Shown here piece by piece: positions 1 to 8,768 of a DNA stretch of 64,000 bases. The stretch's first letter is position 1, and the number at the start of each line of letters is the position of its first letter. Both the position numbers and the translations under genes were made by a program. The DNA comes from Oscillospiraceae bacterium (lineage in GTDB: Bacteria; Bacillota; Clostridia; Christensenellales; Aristaeellaceae). The DNA lies in assembly GCA_031269355.1 (NCBI GenBank), contig JAISZG010000034.1, positions 19,911-83,910 of the forward strand. The letters run 5' to 3'. The notes under the pieces were generated by a model that saw nothing but the letters and a program-made list of their open reading frames with translations, was not told the DNA's origin and searched no databases.

Positions 1-357
1 CACAGCTGTTTCATTTCGCGCGGAACATCTGCAGCAGTGATCGCCTCTTATATTTATATGATAAGAATATTTAATCCAGTTTAATTTTTTCGCCAACAAA
101 AATCGGACACATAAGAAACGTTTACAACTTCTTCACACTATAGCAAAATTGCCGCATTATACTGTGAATGTCGGCGGGGATGGAGCGCATCGTTTCGCTC
201 CCTTGAGAAGAAAACGGCGGTTCTCCTTCCGACCGCCCTTCGGGATTGGATGAATGCGAACGAGTATGCGACGGCGCGTCCTATCCTTATCAGGGCGGCG
301 GGGCGTAAAGTCCCGCTCCAAAGATTGGCAAACGATATGCGGATGGAGGATTTGATT
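1..357. other. Left-edge spacer before htrA
   Basis: No gene is supported here. The first 150 bases are AT-rich and the rest is GC-rich with short dyads. Bases 296-322 (GGCGGGG then GTCCCGCT) look like a worn half copy of the GC-rich repeat described below. Open frames crossing this stretch have no ribosome site. I could not pick a convincing promoter for htrA. Confidence 0.4.
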
Positions 358-1530
358 ATGAAAAGCAGCAAACGATTTGGGTGGCTGGCGGTATGCTTGG
401 CGATAGCGATGGTCGCGGCGGGATTCGGTGCGTATACATGGCAGGCGGCGCGCGCGGAGACCGTGCAGCAAGCCGCAGCGGAACAGGTTACGTTCGCCGA
501 GGTGGTAAGCCCGTTTCAGCAGGTGTATAAGCAGGTAAGCCAGTCGGTGGTGAGCGTAAACGTAGTAGTGCAGACTCAGTTCAACCGCGGACGAATCGCG
601 ACGACGGCGACGTCGCAGCTTGCCGGCTCCGGCGTCGTTATCAAAGTGGACGCGGGCACGTCGTATATTTTGACGAACAACCATGTTGTATCCGGCGGGC
701 AGTCGTATTCGATCACTGCTGGAGACGAGGAGTACGACGCGACGTTGGTCGCGGCGGATTCTCAAACAGACGTGGCCGTTCTGAAAGTTAACGATGCGGC
801 GTTCAGCGTGCCGGCGGTTCCGATCGGCGATTCCGATTCCCTGGAAGTGGGGGAGTGGTGCATGGTAATCGGTACGCCCCTTGACGCTAGCTTCGCGAAC
901 ACGCTGACGGTCGGCGTAATCAGCGGACTCAACCGCGAGGTTACGACTCGTTCCGGCAGAACCGTTCAAACAAATACGATGATCCAAACTGACGCGGCGA
1001 TCAATTCCGGCAACAGCGGCGGCGCGTTGTTTAACACAAAGGGCGAGCTGATTGGCATACCATCTATGAAGATGTCGACGAGCGGCGTATATGGGATTGC
1101 GTCGATAGAGGGTATAGGCATGGCGATTCCGATCAACACGGCGATGCAGGTAGTACCCGATTTGATTGAGTATCAGCAGGTAATGCGTCCGCGCATAGGA
1201 GTTTCCATAGGTTCGACTGACAGCGACACGGACGAACCGACGGAGACCCAGCTTCCCGCAGGAATATTCGTATACAGCGTCGAGGAAGGGTCGCCTGCCG
1301 AGCGCGCGGGAATTAAACCCTATGATATAATTATCGAAGCGGATGGGGAAAGAGTGCGCACCACGGCTGATCTAAGCGCTAAGGTTCAGTCTCACACTCC
1401 GGGCGAAACCGTTGAGATTAAGGTGTACCGCATACCCGACCTGGCGCGAAGCCGGGGAACCACCTATGAAACCGGCGAATATCTCACCTTCGACGTATCG
1501 GTTGAAATACTGGACGCGCCAAAGCAGTAA
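358..1530 (+). CDS. htrA: HtrA/DegP-family membrane-anchored serine protease
   Basis: A 390-residue trypsin-fold protease with a PDZ domain, expected outside the membrane, where it degrades misfolded exported proteins. Residues 8-30 form a signal anchor. The catalytic triad is visible as His109 (TNNHVV), Asp138 (QTDVAV) and Ser220 (GNSGG). A PDZ domain follows near residues 280-385 (GSPAERAGI). The ATG at 358 is chosen because GGAGGA at 345-350 lies 7 bases upstream and the signal anchor starts there. The open frame continues to 250 but that part is GC-rich leader sequence without a ribosome site. The length is usual for Firmicutes HtrA. The gene stands alone and ends at a strong hairpin. Family assignment is firm; the exact paralogue is not. 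Confidence 0.93.
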   Translation: MKSSKRFGWLAVCLAIAMVAAGFGAYTWQAARAETVQQAAAEQVTFAEVVSPFQQVYKQVSQSVVSVNVVVQTQFNRGRIATTATSQLAGSGVVIKVDAGTSYILTNNHVVSGGQSYSITAGDEEYDATLVAADSQTDVAVLKVNDAAFSVPAVPIGDSDSLEVGEWCMVIGTPLDASFANTLTVGVISGLNREVTTRSGRTVQTNTMIQTDAAINSGNSGGALFNTKGELIGIPSMKMSTSGVYGIASIEGIGMAIPINTAMQVVPDLIEYQQVMRPRIGVSIGSTDSDTDEPTETQLPAGIFVYSVEEGSPAERAGIKPYDIIIEADGERVRTTADLSAKVQSHTPGETVEIKVYRIPDLARSRGTTYETGEYLTFDVSVEILDAPKQ

Positions 1531-1598
1531 AGAAAGCGACAGTGATAAACCCGGAGTGCGGTTATTTGCGCAGAGATATTTGAGTAAACAAATCTAGA

Positions 1599-1636
1599 AA
1601 TATAACGTCCTCCATTGGAGGGCGTTATATTATATC
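1599..1636 (+). terminator. Hairpin terminator after htrA
   Basis: ATATAACG and CCTCC pair with GGAGG and CGTTATAT across a 3-base loop, giving a stem of about 14 bp. An AT-rich tail follows, not a clean T tract. Confidence 0.7.
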
Positions 1637-2029
1637 AAAATAAGATTATATAATTAATTCACGCACATATCGATTGTATGATAAGTTCCGGCAAATCCGT
1701 CGTTAGGCGTAGTCCCATATGATCATTTGAGGCTTAATATTAAATCGTTTTCCTCCGCAATTGCAATATAACAATAAAAACATAATCATGATAAATCTAA
1801 AACATCATGGTTGAGCTGCCGCAATATTCAGATGCGCGCTCTTTTTGGTGATGAGGTTATGTTGTCTATGCTTCTATATAAGAGTAAATGATTTCGCCCT
1901 GCCGAACTTGACCCGCGGCAAAAGATTGGTGTATGATGCGCCTATACCGCCGCGTATTTCCGCATAATATGCGGATTCATATTCCCATCGGACATGGCTT
2001 GCGTCCGCCATTTTTACCGGAGGTTATTG
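1637..2029. other. AT-rich spacer between htrA and dnaE
   Basis: No gene is supported. The stretch is strongly AT-rich and holds the dnaE promoter near its right end plus a leader of about 85 bases. Short open frames on both strands lack ribosome sites. Confidence 0.5.
1908..1937 (+). promoter_or_regulatory. Sigma-A promoter of dnaE
   Basis: TTGACC (1908-1913) and TATGAT (1932-1937) are separated by 18 bases. Transcription would begin near 1944, leaving about 85 bases of leader before the dnaE start. Confidence 0.6.
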
Positions 2030-5000
2030 ATGCCCGATTTCGCGCACCTGCATGTTCATACCGAGTTCTCGCTGCTGGATGGCGCATGCCGCGTCGAAAA
2101 GCTGCTCGATCGCGTAAAGGCGCTTGGCATGACCGCCTGCGCTATCACGGATCACGGCGTGATGTACGGCGTAATCGATTTCTACCAAGCGGCGATAGCG
2201 CGCGGCATACATCCCGTAATCGGCTGCGAAGCGTACGTCTGCCGCGATCGGTTCGATAAATCACCCGCCGCTCGCGAAATGCATCACCTTGTTCTGCTCT
2301 GCGAGAATGAAACCGGCTATCGAAACTTAATACGCATGTCGTCGGACAGCTTTACCGAAGGCTTCTATTACAGGCCGCGCATAGATTACGGATTGCTCGA
2401 AGCGCATCACGAAGGATTAATCGCGCTCTCCGCCTGCCTGTCGGGCGAAATCCCTTCGCTGCTGCTGAACAGGCAGTGGGAAGCCGCGCTCGCCTCGGCG
2501 CGGCGGTTATCTAATTTATTCGGTGAAAATAATTTTTATATAGAAATACAGGATCACAATATTCCCGATCAGCGCACCATATTACCGCAGCTGGTACGCC
2601 TCGCCCGCGAGCTTAATCTCCCGCTTGCCGCTACGAACGACGCGCACTTTTTAACCCGCGAGGACGCCGAAGCGCAGGATGTGCTGCTGTGCATACAGAC
2701 CGGCAAAACCGTGCAGGATACCGATCGCATGCGCATGGCGTCCGATCAGCTGTATATAAAATCACCTGAAGAGATGGCGGCCATTTTTCCGCAATGGCCG
2801 GAAGCGCTCTCGAACACCCAGCGCATCGCCGATAGATGCCGCCTGTCGTTCGACTTCCACGCCATCCACCTCCCCCGTTTTCCAATAGACGAGCGCTCCG
2901 CCCCCAGTCTCCCCGAACAAAGCGATGCCGCGCCCCCCGACTGCCCGTCGGATGGTGAAGCTGCGTTCGCCATGCTCCGCCGTCAATGCGAACTCGGCTT
3001 TGCGCAGCGATACGCTCCGGACGACGCCGCCGCGCGCGAACGTTTGGAATATGAGCTATCAATGATTCTCCGCATGGGTTATGTGGATTATTTTTTGATT
3101 GTGTGGGATTATGTCCGGTTCGCGAAGGAAAACGGCATACTGGTAGGTCCCGGGCGTGGGAGCGGCGCGGCGTCGATAGCCGCGTACTGCCTTGATATCA
3201 CGGGGCTTGATCCTCTTAAATATAATCTGCTGTTCGAAAGATTCCTGAATCCCGAGCGCGTATCGATGCCGGACTTCGATATAGATTTCTGCTACGAGCG
3301 TCGGCAGGAAGTTATTGATTATGTTATATCCAAATATGGAGCGGATCATGTCGCGCAGATAATCACATTTGGCACGATGGCCGCGCGAGCCGCGCTGCGG
3401 GACGTCGGCCGCGCGCTGGGGTACCCATACGCGCAGGTGGACGCGGTGGTCAAGATGGTGCCATTCGCGCTTGATATGACGCTGGACAAGGCGCTGGAGC
3501 TTAGCCCCGATCTGAAGCGCGCGTCGGAAGAGGACGAGCAGGTGGGCAAGCTGATCCGCATAGCGAAGGCGCTGGAGGGTATGCCGCGCCACGCGTCCAC
3601 GCACGCGGCGGGAGTGCTCGTCACTAAAAATCCCGTATATGATTACGTGCCGCTTCAAACGAACGACGCGGTAGTCACTACCCAGTATCCTATGGGCACG
3701 CTAGAAAAGCTCGGCCTGCTGAAAATGGATTTCCTAGGCCTGCGCACGCTTACCACACTGCGCGACACGCTGGATATTCTTCGGGAGCTGGGCGTAAACC
3801 TAACCCTCGACGATATTCCGATGGACGACGCGGAAGTATATAAAATGATAGGGCGCGGCGATACGGACGGGGTGTTCCAGCTTGAAAGCGACGGAATGCG
3901 CGCGTTTCTTATAAATTTACAGCCCGGCTGTTTTGAGGACATAATCGCGGCGGTATCGCTGTACCGCCCCGGGCCTATGGACAGCATACCGCGGTATATC
4001 GAGGGCAAGCGCAACCCCGGCGGCATACGGTATCTCCACCCGATATTGGAGCCGATTCTCTCCGTTACATACGGCTGCATGGTATATCAGGAGCAGATAA
4101 TGCAGATCGTGCGCGACGTGGCGGGATACTCGCTAGGGCGCAGCGACCTGATGCGCCGCGCGATGGCTAAAAAGAAAAAGGATGTGATGGCGCAGGAGCG
4201 CGAGTACTTTATCCACGGATTAACTCAGGACGGAAGCGTGACCGTCCCGGGCGCGGTGCGCAGGGGAGTGCCCGAGCGCGTCGCCGAACAGATGTTCGAG
4301 GAGATGAGCGCGTTCGCGTCATACGCGTTTAACAAGCCGCACGCCGCCGCGTACGCAGTGATATCGGTGCAGACCGCGTATCTGAAGCGGTATCACCCCG
4401 CCGCGTTTATGGCGGCGCTGATGAACAACGCGGGCGGCGCGACCGATAAAATCGCGCAGTATATCCAATATTGCCGCAAGCACGGCATACGGGTGCTGCC
4501 GCCGGACGTAAATCGAAGCCGCCTAAAATTTTCAGTGGATAAAGACGAGCGAGGCGAGATGAGCATCCGTTTCGGGCTTGGCGCCATTAAAAGCGTGGGC
4601 GCCGCCGCCGTCGAAGCTATCGTCAAAGAGCGGGAAAAATCGGGAAAGTTCGACGATATTTACGCGTTCACGAATCGAGTTGAGTCGGATTCTCTGAACA
4701 AGCGCATGCTCGAAAGCCTGATCCGCGCCGGAGCGTTCGATAACCTGACCGGCTCGCGCGCGCAGAAGCTCGCGGTATACGAGCGCGCGATGGATTCCGC
4801 CGACCGGCTGCGCAAGCAAACCGCGCGCGGGCAGATATCGCTGTTCGGCGGCATGCTGAACGACGCGCCCGAACCGCTCCCCAAGCTGCCGCCGCCGAGA
4901 CGCGAGGATATACTCGCGATGGAAAAGGAAGTTACAGGAATATATATATCGGGCCATCCTCTCGACGTTTACAGCGACGCGCTCGACCGCTTCGATTGTT

Positions 5001-5740
5001 CATCTCTATACCTGCGTCAGCTGTCGGAGCGGCAGGACGGCGGGTTGGCGCTCGACGGAATCACCGTCACGCTGGGCGGAATGATCACGCAGGTGCGCAC
5101 CAAGGTGACGAAAAACAACGCGCTGATGGCGTTCGTCACGCTGGAGGATCTTACGGGAGAGGTTGAATGCCTGATTTTCCCCAAGATATACGAGCGCCTG
5201 CGTACGGTCGTTTTACCCGATACAGCCCTTGCCGTGACGGGCAGGCTTTCGATACGCGAGGAAGAATCCCCAAAGCTGATCGTATCCGCCGCTGTCGCGC
5301 TGGCGGACGCGGCGCGCGACCGCGCCTTACCCGAGCGCGCCGGAAGCGGTTCCTCCGCCCAGCATGGCGCAACGATCAAGTTATACGGGGGCTCCGCCTC
5401 CGACGCCCCCGAACGAGAGCGTGGCTTTTTGCCCTCGCCCCGTACCCGCAGTACAAATATACCCGAATCAGCGGAACCCGACGCCCAAATATCCCGCGCG
5501 CCGCAGCAGCTTCATCTGCGGCTGGCGGATTCCTCCCAGCTGATCGACGTGCTCGCCGCGATCGATCGGCGCCCCGGTCGGATAAATGTTTGCTTCCATT
5601 TACAGAAGGAACGCCGCGTGCAAATCAACGCCGCGACATGCGACGGTTCCGGCGAGCTGGTTTATGAGCTGGCAAAGCTAATCGGTGAGGAAAATATAAA
5701 ATTCAAATTGGTAAATATACGCTCGGGGCAGGAATTATAG
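2030..5740 (+). CDS. dnaE: DNA polymerase III alpha subunit, DnaE type
   Basis: Replicative DNA polymerase of 1236 residues. The PHP domain opens with HLHVHTEFSLLDG, and the polymerase core carries the metal-binding motif PDFDIDF (Asp417 and Asp419). The finger region has GPGRGSGAAS, and helix-hairpin-helix and OB-fold regions follow. The start at 2030 has GGAGG at 2019-2023, 6 bases away; the open frame reaches back to 1994 but the family begins at MPDF. Two segments do not belong to the family. Residues about 289-307 and 1119-1141 are translated copies of the GC-rich repeat, the first in the linker after the PHP domain and the second after the OB fold. Both keep frame, so the gene looks functional. 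No PolC gene is in the window. Confidence 0.97.
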   Translation: MPDFAHLHVHTEFSLLDGACRVEKLLDRVKALGMTACAITDHGVMYGVIDFYQAAIARGIHPVIGCEAYVCRDRFDKSPAAREMHHLVLLCENETGYRNLIRMSSDSFTEGFYYRPRIDYGLLEAHHEGLIALSACLSGEIPSLLLNRQWEAALASARRLSNLFGENNFYIEIQDHNIPDQRTILPQLVRLARELNLPLAATNDAHFLTREDAEAQDVLLCIQTGKTVQDTDRMRMASDQLYIKSPEEMAAIFPQWPEALSNTQRIADRCRLSFDFHAIHLPRFPIDERSAPSLPEQSDAAPPDCPSDGEAAFAMLRRQCELGFAQRYAPDDAAARERLEYELSMILRMGYVDYFLIVWDYVRFAKENGILVGPGRGSGAASIAAYCLDITGLDPLKYNLLFERFLNPERVSMPDFDIDFCYERRQEVIDYVISKYGADHVAQIITFGTMAARAALRDVGRALGYPYAQVDAVVKMVPFALDMTLDKALELSPDLKRASEEDEQVGKLIRIAKALEGMPRHASTHAAGVLVTKNPVYDYVPLQTNDAVVTTQYPMGTLEKLGLLKMDFLGLRTLTTLRDTLDILRELGVNLTLDDIPMDDAEVYKMIGRGDTDGVFQLESDGMRAFLINLQPGCFEDIIAAVSLYRPGPMDSIPRYIEGKRNPGGIRYLHPILEPILSVTYGCMVYQEQIMQIVRDVAGYSLGRSDLMRRAMAKKKKDVMAQEREYFIHGLTQDGSVTVPGAVRRGVPERVAEQMFEEMSAFASYAFNKPHAAAYAVISVQTAYLKRYHPAAFMAALMNNAGGATDKIAQYIQYCRKHGIRVLPPDVNRSRLKFSVDKDERGEMSIRFGLGAIKSVGAAAVEAIVKEREKSGKFDDIYAFTNRVESDSLNKRMLESLIRAGAFDNLTGSRAQKLAVYERAMDSADRLRKQTARGQISLFGGMLNDAPEPLPKLPPPRREDILAMEKEVTGIYISGHPLDVYSDALDRFDCSSLYLRQLSERQDGGLALDGITVTLGGMITQVRTKVTKNNALMAFVTLEDLTGEVECLIFPKIYERLRTVVLPDTALAVTGRLSIREEESPKLIVSAAVALADAARDRALPERAGSGSSAQHGATIKLYGGSASDAPERERGFLPSPRTRSTNIPESAEPDAQISRAPQQLHLRLADSSQLIDVLAAIDRRPGRINVCFHLQKERRVQINAATCDGSGELVYELAKLIGEENIKFKLVNIRSGQEL
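2894..2950 (-). repeat. GC-rich repeat copy 1, inside dnaE
   Basis: Reverse orientation. The core CCCCGAACAAAGCG followed by GCCGCGCCCC matches the family; the flanks are worn. It is translated in frame within DnaE, downstream of the PHP domain. Confidence 0.65.
5384..5452 (-). repeat. GC-rich repeat copy 2, inside dnaE
   Basis: Reverse orientation and nearly full length: TACGGGGGCTCCGCC, then GACGCCCCCGAAC, then CCCCGTACCCGC. It is translated in frame in the C-terminal linker of DnaE and shares its frame with copy 1. Confidence 0.85.
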
Positions 5741-5805
5741 GACAACCGTCGAATTACATTAAACTGGGAGAGGATGCGATTCTCCCTGTTTATGTATTTC
5801 TAAAT

Positions 5806-5863
5806 AGGCGGGGTTCCACCCCCGACGACCCGAACAAAGCGGAGCTGCGCCCCGCACCCGCTT
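5806..5863 (-). repeat. GC-rich repeat copy 3, dnaE-pckA spacer
   Basis: Reverse orientation, intergenic. GGCGGGGTTCCACCCCCGAC and GAGCTGCGCCCCGCACCCGC mark the two hairpin halves. It ends 12 bases before the pckA ribosome site, so any pckA transcript that starts upstream would carry it. Confidence 0.85.
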
Positions 5864-5887
5864 GACCATCCAAAAGGAGGATTCAAT

Positions 5888-7468
5888 ATGGCGTCCGCTT
5901 TAAATCTGGAAGCGCTCGGTATCATTCATCCCACGGAGGTTTATCACAATTTATCCCCGGCTGCGCTGACTGAACGCGCGGTCGCGCGCGGCGAGGGAAT
6001 GCTCTCGGAAACCGGCGCGCTTTGCGTATATACGGGAAAATACACGGGCCGCTCCCCGGACGACAGGTTTATCGCGGACGAACCGTCCGTGCGCGACCTG
6101 ATCGACTGGGGCAAGGTAAACGTGCCTATTTCATCCGACAAGTTCAACAACCTGTACAGCAAGATCACCGCGTACCTGCAAAACCGCGAGATATTCGTAT
6201 TCGACGGATACGCAGGCGCCGATCCCGATTATCGCGTAAACATCCGCGTTATAAACGAGCTGGCGAGCGAGAACCTGTTCATCCATCAGCTGCTGCTGCG
6301 CCCGGAAGAATCCGAGCTGGAATCGTTCGAACCCGGCTTCACCATCATAGCCGCGCCGGGCTTGAAGGCCGTTCCGGAAACCGACGGCGTGCACTCCGAA
6401 GCGGCGGTCGTGCTGTCGTTTGAGCGCAAGCTGGTGCTTGTAATCGGCACGCAGTATGCCGGCGAAATCAAAAAATCGGTGTTCTCGTTGATGAATTTCC
6501 TGATGCCCCAGCGAGGCGTATTCACTATGCACTGCTCCGCGAACGTTGGCGAGGGCGGCGACAGCGCGCTGTTCTTCGGCCTTTCCGGCACCGGCAAGAC
6601 CACGCTGTCCGCCGATCCCGAGCGCTACCTTATCGGCGACGACGAGCACGGCTGGTCGCCCAAGGGCATATTCAACATAGAGGGCGGCTGCTACGCGAAG
6701 TGCATCAATCTATCGAAGGAAAACGAACCGCAGATTTGGGACGCGATCAAGTTTGGCGCGCTCGTCGAAAACGTTGTGATCGATCCCAAAACACGCAAGC
6801 TCGATTACGCGGACGAATCGATTACGGAAAATACGCGCGTCGGCTACCCCGTCGATTACATACCGAACGCGAAAATCCCGGGCGTCAGCGGGCATCCCAA
6901 AACCGTAATATTCCTTACCGCAGACGCGTTCGGCGTGATGCCGCCAATATCCAAGCTGAGCCGCGAGGCCGCGATGTATCATTTCGTAACCGGCTATACC
7001 GCGAAATTGGCCGGCACGGAACGCGGCGTAACCACGCCGCAGGCGACGTTCTCCACCTGCTTTGGCGCGCCGTTCCTTCCGCTGCCCGCCAGCCTATACG
7101 CCAAAATGCTGGGCGAATGCATCGACGCGCACGGCTCCAACGTATACCTGGTGAACACTGGCTGGTCGGGAGGACCGGCGGGCAAGGGCGGCAGCCGCAT
7201 GAAGATCAAATATACCCGCGCGATGGTTTCCGCCGCGCTGGATGGCAGCCTGGAAAAGGAAGAGTTCGAGCTGGACCCCGTGTTCAACGTGCTCGTTCCG
7301 AAAAAGTGCCCGAACGTACCCGACGAGGTGCTCGCGCCGCGCAACACCTGGGCGGACAAATCGGAATACGACGCCGCAGCGAAGAACCTCGCGCAGCTGT
7401 TCCGTAAGAACTTCGAAAAGTATAAAGGTATGGACGAGAAGATTATCGAAGCGGGTCCAAAGGGCTGA
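5888..7468 (+). CDS. pckA: Phosphoenolpyruvate carboxykinase (ATP)
   Basis: A cytosolic enzyme of 526 residues that interconverts oxaloacetate plus ATP with phosphoenolpyruvate, CO2 and ADP. The kinase loop [13 protein letters not shown] starts at residue 231. The substrate site [13 protein letters not shown] lies near residue 50, and GDDEHGW and NTGWSGG are also present. The length is normal for the ATP-dependent family and unlike the longer GTP enzymes. The ATG at 5888 has GGAGG 7 bases upstream. In anaerobes this enzyme often works toward oxaloacetate and conserves ATP; that direction is an inference. The gene ends at a clear terminator and appears to be a single-gene unit. Confidence 0.97.
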   Translation: MASALNLEALGIIHPTEVYHNLSPAALTERAVARGEGMLSETGALCVYTGKYTGRSPDDRFIADEPSVRDLIDWGKVNVPISSDKFNNLYSKITAYLQNREIFVFDGYAGADPDYRVNIRVINELASENLFIHQLLLRPEESELESFEPGFTIIAAPGLKAVPETDGVHSEAAVVLSFERKLVLVIGTQYAGEIKKSVFSLMNFLMPQRGVFTMHCSANVGEGGDSALFFGLSGTGKTTLSADPERYLIGDDEHGWSPKGIFNIEGGCYAKCINLSKENEPQIWDAIKFGALVENVVIDPKTRKLDYADESITENTRVGYPVDYIPNAKIPGVSGHPKTVIFLTADAFGVMPPISKLSREAAMYHFVTGYTAKLAGTERGVTTPQATFSTCFGAPFLPLPASLYAKMLGECIDAHGSNVYLVNTGWSGGPAGKGGSRMKIKYTRAMVSAALDGSLEKEEFELDPVFNVLVPKKCPNVPDEVLAPRNTWADKSEYDAAAKNLAQLFRKNFEKYKGMDEKIIEAGPKG

Positions 7469-7517
7469 GAATCGTCCGCAGATGCGGAGGCGGCCACGTC
7501 TAACTTGATAACGCGAG

Positions 7518-7553
7518 AGGGAAAGCCGATCCACCGGTTTTCCCTTGTTTTAT
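7518..7553 (+). terminator. Rho-independent terminator after pckA
   Basis: AGGGAAAgCCG pairs with CGGTTTTCCCT around a short loop, followed by TTGTTTTATAT. Confidence 0.85.
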
Positions 7554-7759
7554 ATATTTAAGTAATAAATATATAAAATTATACATTATAAGGGAATACT
7601 CAAAAAAGCTACGGTTTTTTCGCGGATCATGGAAAATAAAGGAAAATTCGCTGCAAGTTCGAATGTTGATCACATTCGTTTACATTTTCTTCACGAGCGC
7701 TTCAAATTCGTACGATACAATAAACGCGTGGTCATTAAACGGACCGCTTGAAATATATG

Positions 7760-7965
7760 ATAGATCATACGGCGGAGCGGAAACGCTCCAAGGCGGGTAC
7801 AGAATCCCGCGCCAAGATGGAACGGCGCAAATTCGGAGGTTGAGCCTCCGCATAACGGAAAGGCGGTGATGCTATAGGCGAGCGGTAAATATAAATTATC
7901 ACCTCCTCATGATGATAGGATCCAGCAATCTTGACCGTCGGCTTGAGCATCCGGCGGTCGTTTTA
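7760..7965 (+). ncRNA. Structured RNA candidate with SD/anti-SD hairpin
   Basis: A run of four hairpins and no plausible reading frame. In order these are GGAGCGgaaaCGCTCC, GGCGGG/CCCGCGCC, CGGAGGttgaGCCTCCG, and a long arm in which AGGCGGTGAT (7861-7870) pairs at 9 of 10 positions with ATCACCTCCT (7898-7907). The run closes with a terminator at 7933-7965. The last arm is a ribosome site facing a copy of the 16S rRNA tail. The layout, including ATGCTATA after the ribosome site, recalls type I holin-like toxin loci, but the frame here closes after two codons, so it may be a toxin-less relic or a regulatory RNA. No known family was confirmed. Confidence 0.4.
7933..7965 (+). terminator. Terminator of the structured RNA
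   Basis: GACCGTCGG (7933-7941) pairs with CCGGCGGTC (7951-7959) across a 9-base loop, with one G-U pair, followed by GTTTTAT. Confidence 0.75.
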
Positions 7966-8227
7966 TCGTGGCGAACTCGACTATAGCGGAGTTGGGGCGA
8001 GGGCATCCCTGGGCGGCAATGGCCGTTTGCAACGCTTTAACAATTTGCCGTAATTCCAAAGGAAAACGTCACAGTGGCAAAGCGGCGGAAAACAGTGAGG
8101 AAAACGGCGGTCGCTCTTCCACGCGCCGTATAGCAGCTCCGCTTGTACGATGGACGGGACGCCAACGCTGCGCTGCGGCGTTTGCTGGAGCTTTATACGG
8201 ACTCCGTAGGAGTTTTACCCTGAGCGC
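7966..8227. other. Spacer without a supported gene
   Basis: One open frame spans this stretch on the + strand but has no ribosome site, and its predicted protein has no domain-like features. The right end holds a small dyad, ACTCCgtaGGAGT (about 8199-8213), of the same type as one arm of the element at 8518-8576. Confidence 0.35.
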
Positions 8228-8425
8228 CTAAAACCGCGCGATATACCACGCGAAAAGGGCGGCGCACAGCAGAAGTATTGCAAACGAAGCGGCGGACACG
8301 ACGGCCCGTTTACGCTCGCCGTACCTTTGCAGCCGTTCCCTTTGGCGCCTAATGCTCGCGTTTATCGCGGCGCGGCGTTCACGGTTCAGCTGATCAAGCC
8401 TATCGCGCGTAATTCCAACTCCCAT
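8228..8425 (-). CDS. Small tail-anchored membrane protein
   Basis: A 65-residue protein I cannot assign to a family. Residues 1-43 are rich in Arg and Glu and likely helical (ERRAAINASIRRQRERLQRY). Residues 45-62 form one membrane helix (SFAILLLCAALFAWYIA) close to the C-terminus, so it is probably anchored with its bulk in the cytoplasm. The start is supported by CAGGAGGCCGT directly before the ATG. It lies alone on the minus strand between the structured RNA and the hydrolase gene. No function is proposed. Confidence 0.6.
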   Translation of the reverse strand: MGVGITRDRLDQLNRERRAAINASIRRQRERLQRYGERKRAVVSAASFAILLLCAALFAWYIARF

Positions 8426-8713
8426 ACGGCCTCCTGTTTTTTGTCGGCACGGATACAGCAGATTAATAAAATCCTGCTTAAATTATATTTACTATACAAT
8501 CATAGCGAGCGGAGCCAAAGGCACAGCGCGGAAAGCTTCCGCAGATTCAAAGAAACTCCGAAGGAGTTTATGCCTTAAGTATACTGCAAGAGAGATACGC
8601 ATGGCAAATTCGGTGGGGCGAAATCATTTACCTCAAGGGGAGATGTATTTTACCACTCCGAAGAGCTCTTGAACGGCTCTAAGATTCTTGTTTTTGTAGA
8701 TAATGAACAATGG
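8426..8713. other. Spacer with a cloverleaf-like DNA element
   Basis: An intergenic stretch between two divergent transcription units. It holds the three-way junction at 8518-8576 and, at its right edge, the consensus promoter of the hydrolase gene. No gene is seen. Confidence 0.5.
8518..8576. repeat. Three-way-junction inverted-repeat element
   Basis: Outer arms AAGGCA (8518-8523) and TGCCTT (8571-8576) enclose two perfect hairpins, GCGGAAagcTTCCGC (8528-8542) and AAACTCCgaaGGAGTTT (8553-8569). The second arm recurs in weaker form near 8200, on the other side of the small membrane-protein gene. Confidence 0.6.
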
Positions 8714-8742
8714 TTGACAGTTCTCCCTTACAACTTTATAAT
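8714..8742 (+). promoter_or_regulatory. Perfect consensus sigma-A promoter
   Basis: TTGACA (8714-8719), a 17-base spacer and TATAAT (8737-8742). Transcription would start near 8749, about 20 bases before the hydrolase start codon. Confidence 0.9.
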
Positions 8743-8768
8743 GACAGGCAAACGACCGCAAGGAGAAC

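Noticed and set aside
157..987. A 276-codon minus-strand frame across htrA
   Set aside because: It is the complement of a gene with clear protease motifs; it has no ribosome site and no family features.
3059..3658. Long antisense frames in dnaE
   Set aside because: GC-rich third positions leave the opposite strand open; none shows a start signal or motif.
7663..7869. A 68-codon plus-strand frame across the structured RNA
   Set aside because: It has no ribosome site, runs through strong hairpins and has no protein-like pattern.
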